From: Branchipolynoe longqiensis
Lineage: Eukaryota; Annelida; Polychaeta; Phyllodocida; Polynoidae
Direction: 5' to 3'
Assembly (NCBI GenBank): GCA_030323885.1
Contig: CM059200.1
Span: 1,107,436 to 1,171,435, forward strand
Length of the DNA stretch: 64,000 nt
Each line of letters begins with the position of its first letter. Within the stretch, counting starts at the first letter, position 1. This document shows, one piece after another, positions 60,714 to 64,000 of this stretch. A program made the translations under genes and the position numbers. Below the pieces are notes generated by a model, which did no database searches, was not told the origin of the DNA, and was given only the letters and a program-made list of their open reading frames with translations.

Positions 60714-61034
60714 TAAGTCGGGTGGTTATTGGAGTTCTAAGTCGTAGCAACATCTATGGTGTATCAGGACGGGTACCGATTTGTGGCAGTGTGCACTCAT
60801 GGCGACTTTATAGTGCTGCCCAACTGGGAGACCAAGCCATCAACACCATGACCTGATATCCCACTCAGTCATGTTATCCTGAGACTGACCTAACACATCC
60901 TTGCCCTATCCTACTAAGTCCTACTGCTTGGCTAGAAAGCGACAAGTATCAATTTTTAAGTCATTGGTTTGACTCGACTAGGATTTACCAAAATGGGACA
61001 CGGACGCTTGACTCATTCGGCCATCCTGTCTGGT
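60714..61034 (-). mobile_element. SINE-A, nearly full length
   Basis: Reverse tail ATGTTGCTACGACTTAGAAC, full body, head shortened (ACTAGGATTTACCAAAATGG region), end ATTCGGCCATCCTGTCTGG. Confidence 0.9.
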
Positions 61035-61197
61035 AAGGGTGGTACGCCAAAATTACTCTCTACGAATTAACAAGAACTAACTAACAAAGTATCCAAGCAA
61101 TTTACCTGGGGAGGTCAGCGCATCTCAATATGGGCAAAATTATATGTTAACACGCATATAGTCAATTGGCTTCAAAGTCACTATTCTTCAAAGTAAA

Positions 61198-61252
61198 CAC
61201 CATTCTGATATGACCTTAGATGTTGCTAGGATGTAAAACTCTTACAAACAAA
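61198..61252 (+). mobile_element. SINE-A tail fragment
   Basis: CATTCTGATATGACCTTAGA, TGTTGCTAGGATGTAAAACT, CTTACAAACAAAC. Confidence 0.8.
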
Positions 61253-61309
61253 CATCAAACTAGATCTTGCGGTACCTTCCTTGGGTAATGTGAACTGTTT
61301 CGTTATACC

Positions 61310-61863
61310 CCTGTCACACTATGACGTAACGAGCAAACGTAAGGCTGACATGATCACGTTTCATCATTACGTTGACGTACGTTGGGTTAAGTTATGATGA
61401 CGTCAGACTGACATTGAGCTATGTCATGTTACGTCGTGTGACGTCGGCGCGCGTCAACATTTTGAACCTGTTCGACGTAACTCAAATGTAAGGGTTTACG
61501 TTCGCCGTACGTTCTGTACATGTTCGGCGAACGTCAATGATGTTAAACGGACGTTAGTCAAACGCTGCTCACTACGTTCAACTACATTCCACAACGTTGA
61601 CCCACATTAAACCCAGTGGAAACGTCCATGCGGCGTAATGGGAATGTCAGGAGAACATACGTTCAATGTACGTTCAACGTTTCGCCACCGTTTCGCCACC
61701 ATGTCATGACATATGTAACATCACGTAACGTAGTTCTGGCGATGGAATAACGTTCATAACATTCCATGAACGTAATGAAGTTGTCCTCTCTCGTTGAATG
61801 ACGGTATCACTACGCTCTCGTCAACTATGCTGCATCCACGTTCAACTTGTGCCCAAATTTTCA
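61310..61863. mobile_element. GTCACA-ended element, ACGTT type, cut by the gap
   Basis: Left end ACCCCTGTCACACTATGACG. Interior is packed with ACGTT, CGTAACG, GTACGTT and GTTCAAC words (over 40 ACGT tetranucleotides). Runs into the N gap, so the right end is unknown. Confidence 0.65.
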
Positions 61864-62363
61864 NNNNNNNNNNNNNNNNNNNNNNNNNNNNNNNNNNNNN
61901 NNNNNNNNNNNNNNNNNNNNNNNNNNNNNNNNNNNNNNNNNNNNNNNNNNNNNNNNNNNNNNNNNNNNNNNNNNNNNNNNNNNNNNNNNNNNNNNNNNNN
62001 NNNNNNNNNNNNNNNNNNNNNNNNNNNNNNNNNNNNNNNNNNNNNNNNNNNNNNNNNNNNNNNNNNNNNNNNNNNNNNNNNNNNNNNNNNNNNNNNNNNN
62101 NNNNNNNNNNNNNNNNNNNNNNNNNNNNNNNNNNNNNNNNNNNNNNNNNNNNNNNNNNNNNNNNNNNNNNNNNNNNNNNNNNNNNNNNNNNNNNNNNNNN
62201 NNNNNNNNNNNNNNNNNNNNNNNNNNNNNNNNNNNNNNNNNNNNNNNNNNNNNNNNNNNNNNNNNNNNNNNNNNNNNNNNNNNNNNNNNNNNNNNNNNNN
62301 NNNNNNNNNNNNNNNNNNNNNNNNNNNNNNNNNNNNNNNNNNNNNNNNNNNNNNNNNNNNNNN
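61864..62363. other. Assembly gap, 500 N
   Basis: Exactly 500 N, a fixed-size scaffolding gap of unknown true length. The right side enters a GGT array, the left a hairpin element; both are hard to assemble. Confidence 0.99.
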
Positions 62364-62770
62364 GGTGGGGAGGGATTGGTGGGGGTGGTAGTGGTGGTGG
62401 GGGGGGGTGGTGGTGGTGGGGTGGTAGTGGTGGTGGTGGAGATGGTGGTGGTGGTGGTGGGGGTGGGGGATAGTGGTGGTGGGTGTAGATGGTGGTGGTG
62501 GTGGAGATGAGGGAGGGGATGCTGGTGGTGGTGGTGGTAGTGGTGGTGTTGGAGATGGTGGTGGTGGTGGTGGTGGGGATAGTGGTGGTGGGTGTAGATG
62601 GTGGTGGTGGTGGAGATGAGGGTGGGGATGCTGGTGGTGGTAGTGGTGGTGTTGGAGATGGTGGTGGTGGTGGGGGTGGGGATAGTGGTGGTGGGTGTAG
62701 ATGGTGGTGGTGGTGGAGATGAGGGTGGGGATGCTGGTGGTGGTGGTGGTGGTAGTGGTGGTGGTGAGGG
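62364..62770 (+). repeat. GGTGGT array with about 108-bp unit
   Basis: GATAGTGGTGGTGGGTGTAG recurs at 62468, 62578 and 62681, and GGTGGAGATGAGGGTGGGGA at 62501, 62611 and 62714 (spacing 110 and 103). Open frames of Val/Gly or His are artefacts, partly reading through N. Confidence 0.95.
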
Positions 62771-62779
62771 GCCTGCTAC

Positions 62780-63080
62780 ACCGGTCCAGCCTCTTTGCTC
62801 TCCTTAAGACCGATGATTGTGTGTACATATCGGGTGCCGGCACGCGGTATCACGGGTGCACCGGCCAGTGTAGCGAGTTGGACTGAGGCATTAACAAATG
62901 GGACACATGATCGCCCGGCGATAAAGTGCCGACCACACAGCACCCGGGCGGACAGTCACGTGATGCATAGCGAATGCGCGCGCACCAGCAGCAGCCATTG
63001 CTGATATATGATTGGATGTTGTATCATCCAATGGCCATGCAGTGTGTTCTGTGAATGTGCTGGTACCGTGTGTAGATTAC
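62780..63080. promoter_or_regulatory. CpG-rich block with E-box, NRF1-like and paired CCAAT sites
   Basis: GTCACGTGATGC near 62955 (E-box), GAATGCGCGCGCACC near 62972 (NRF1-like), GATTGGATG and CATCCAATG (63011-63033) as inverted CCAAT boxes around TTGTAT, forming an 8-bp hairpin. No exon start can be fixed. Confidence 0.35.
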
Positions 63081-63285
63081 ACCTTGTTGGTATCGTTGTT
63101 AGTACCACAGTATTGGTGATACTGTTAGTGGCACGGGCCACCCGAGGCAACGGCTCTGCGCAGACTCAATTAATGTCCGCTTATCCCACCAGGGGGCGAT
63201 GCGGGGGCGTCCCCATGGTTTCCCAGGGGGAAACTGGACGCCGGAAGGGAGAGCTCGGGTGCAGCGACGTGACCACTGCGTGTAA
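63081..63285. other. Sequence with a near-consensus CTCF core
   Basis: CCCACCAGGGGGCGATG at 63185-63201 is the best CTCF-like match in the window. No gene seen. Confidence 0.45.
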
Positions 63286-63289
63286 TAAC

Positions 63290-64000
63290 AGTCTGGTGGG
63301 GGTGCCTGGTGCTGGTGCCTGGTGGTACCTGGTGCTGGTCATTGTGGTGATGCCTGATGGAGGCGGTGGCTGGTGGTGGTGCCTGCTGCTGGTGGTGCTG
63401 GTGCTGGTGCCTGGTGCTGGTGGTGCCCGGTGGTCGTGTCTGGTCGTGGTCATTGTGGTGATGCCTGATGGTGGTGGTGCCTGGTGTTGGTGCCTGGTGG
63501 TGGTTATTGTGGTGGTGGTGGGGGTGGAGATTGTGGTGGTGGTGTCTGGTGGTGGTGCCTGGTATTGGTCATGGTGGTGATGCCTGAGGGTGGTAGTGCC
63601 CGGTAGTGGTGCCTGGTGGTGGTTATTGTGGTGAAGCCTGATGGTGGTGGTGCCTGGTGCTGGTTATTGTGGTGATGCCTGATCATGGTGGTGCCCAGTG
63701 ATGGTGCCTGGTCATGTTCATTGTGGTGATGCCTGATTGTGATGGTGCCTGGTGATGGTGCCTGGTTCTGGTCATTGTGGTGATGACCAGTGGTGGTAGT
63801 GCCCGGTGGTGGTGCCTGGTCGTGGTCATTGTGGTGATGTCTGATGGCAGTGGTGCCCGGTGGTGGTGCCCGGTCGTGGTCATTGTGGTGATGCCTGGTG
63901 GTGGTGCCTGGGTGTGGTCATGGTGGTGGTGCCTGGTGATGGTGCCTATGGTGGTGGTGCTGGTGGTGGTGGTGCCTGGTAGTAATTGTGGTGATGCCTG
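63290..64000 (+). repeat. GCCTGGTGGTGGT array with longer unit
   Basis: CATTGTGGTGATGCCTGATG and close variants recur at about 63340, 63450, 63567, 63635, 63664, 63719, 63774, 63827 and 63877, with a settled spacing near 54 in the right part. Continues past the window edge. Confidence 0.95.

Noticed and set aside
61842..62843. Open frames running through the N gap
   Set aside because: They consist mostly of unknown residues plus translated GGT repeats.

Overview
The window is eukaryotic, non-coding and dominated by repeats. It most likely comes from a mollusc nuclear genome. Supporting signs are many tRNA-derived SINEs with A/B-box heads; one SINE (3817-4154) whose tail (GTGGCGGCAGCAGGTTTCCT, then a GTCATTAAATAAAACAAACTTT-type end) is of a kind I know from molluscan genomes; CpG-rich islands with animal promoter motifs; introns-style splice signals; and a 500-N scaffold gap (61864-62363). 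There is no operon, CRISPR array, rRNA or intact host gene. The assignment to molluscs is from family recognition by eye, not from a search.

Layout. 1-5400: a broken LINE reverse transcriptase followed by dense SINE copies, one of them a SINE inside a SINE with a 14-bp target duplication, then a MITE. 5400-14900: minisatellites (55, 105 and 52 bp units), polypurine tracts, nested SINE/MITE insertions and an LTR-like promoter block. 15700-16800: a SINE opened by an 0.8 kb GTGTGGG array that itself holds a LINE 3' end. 17600-18710: a 102-bp satellite. 19245-20830: a pogo-like MITE and a 5'-truncated LINE with a readable YADD motif. 21300-23530: GGGTGAGGT arrays. 23640-24400: two exon-like islands and a CCAAT/TATA promoter, the best candidate traces of host genes. 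24640-28275: inverted-repeat elements. 28275-30525: a pyrimidine tract and a 31-bp array. 30530-36140: a CpG-rich promoter-like block, a LINE RNase H ORF (the only long intact reading frame with a recognisable domain), pogo-like MITEs. 36150-43830: almost 8 kb of tandem sequence including about 1 kb that is nearly pure G. 43860-51010: SINEs, a MITE with its empty site preserved in a nearby paralogue, a 610-bp GTCACA-ended hairpin element, and two arrays. 51850-55330: a 1.65 kb terminal-inverted-repeat element and a 10-bp array that share a perfect 87-bp segment. 55410-61863: two mirror-image composite hairpin elements, a candidate 99-bp internal exon, a promoter-like island, and another hairpin element running into the gap. 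62364-64000: GGT-rich arrays around a CpG-rich block.

What is most worth following up: (1) a group of inverted-repeat elements that share GTCACA-type ends but are each filled with a different short repeated word; (2) a scattered 12-mer, GCAGACGACATT, that marks a diverged satellite across the whole window; (3) a dispersed about 100-bp repeat carrying CTCF-core-like sites; (4) simple-sequence arrays born inside SINE copies; and (5) the exon-like islands. Most long open frames here are by-products of tandem repeats and are not genes. Working labels SINE-A to SINE-E and Rep1 are mine.
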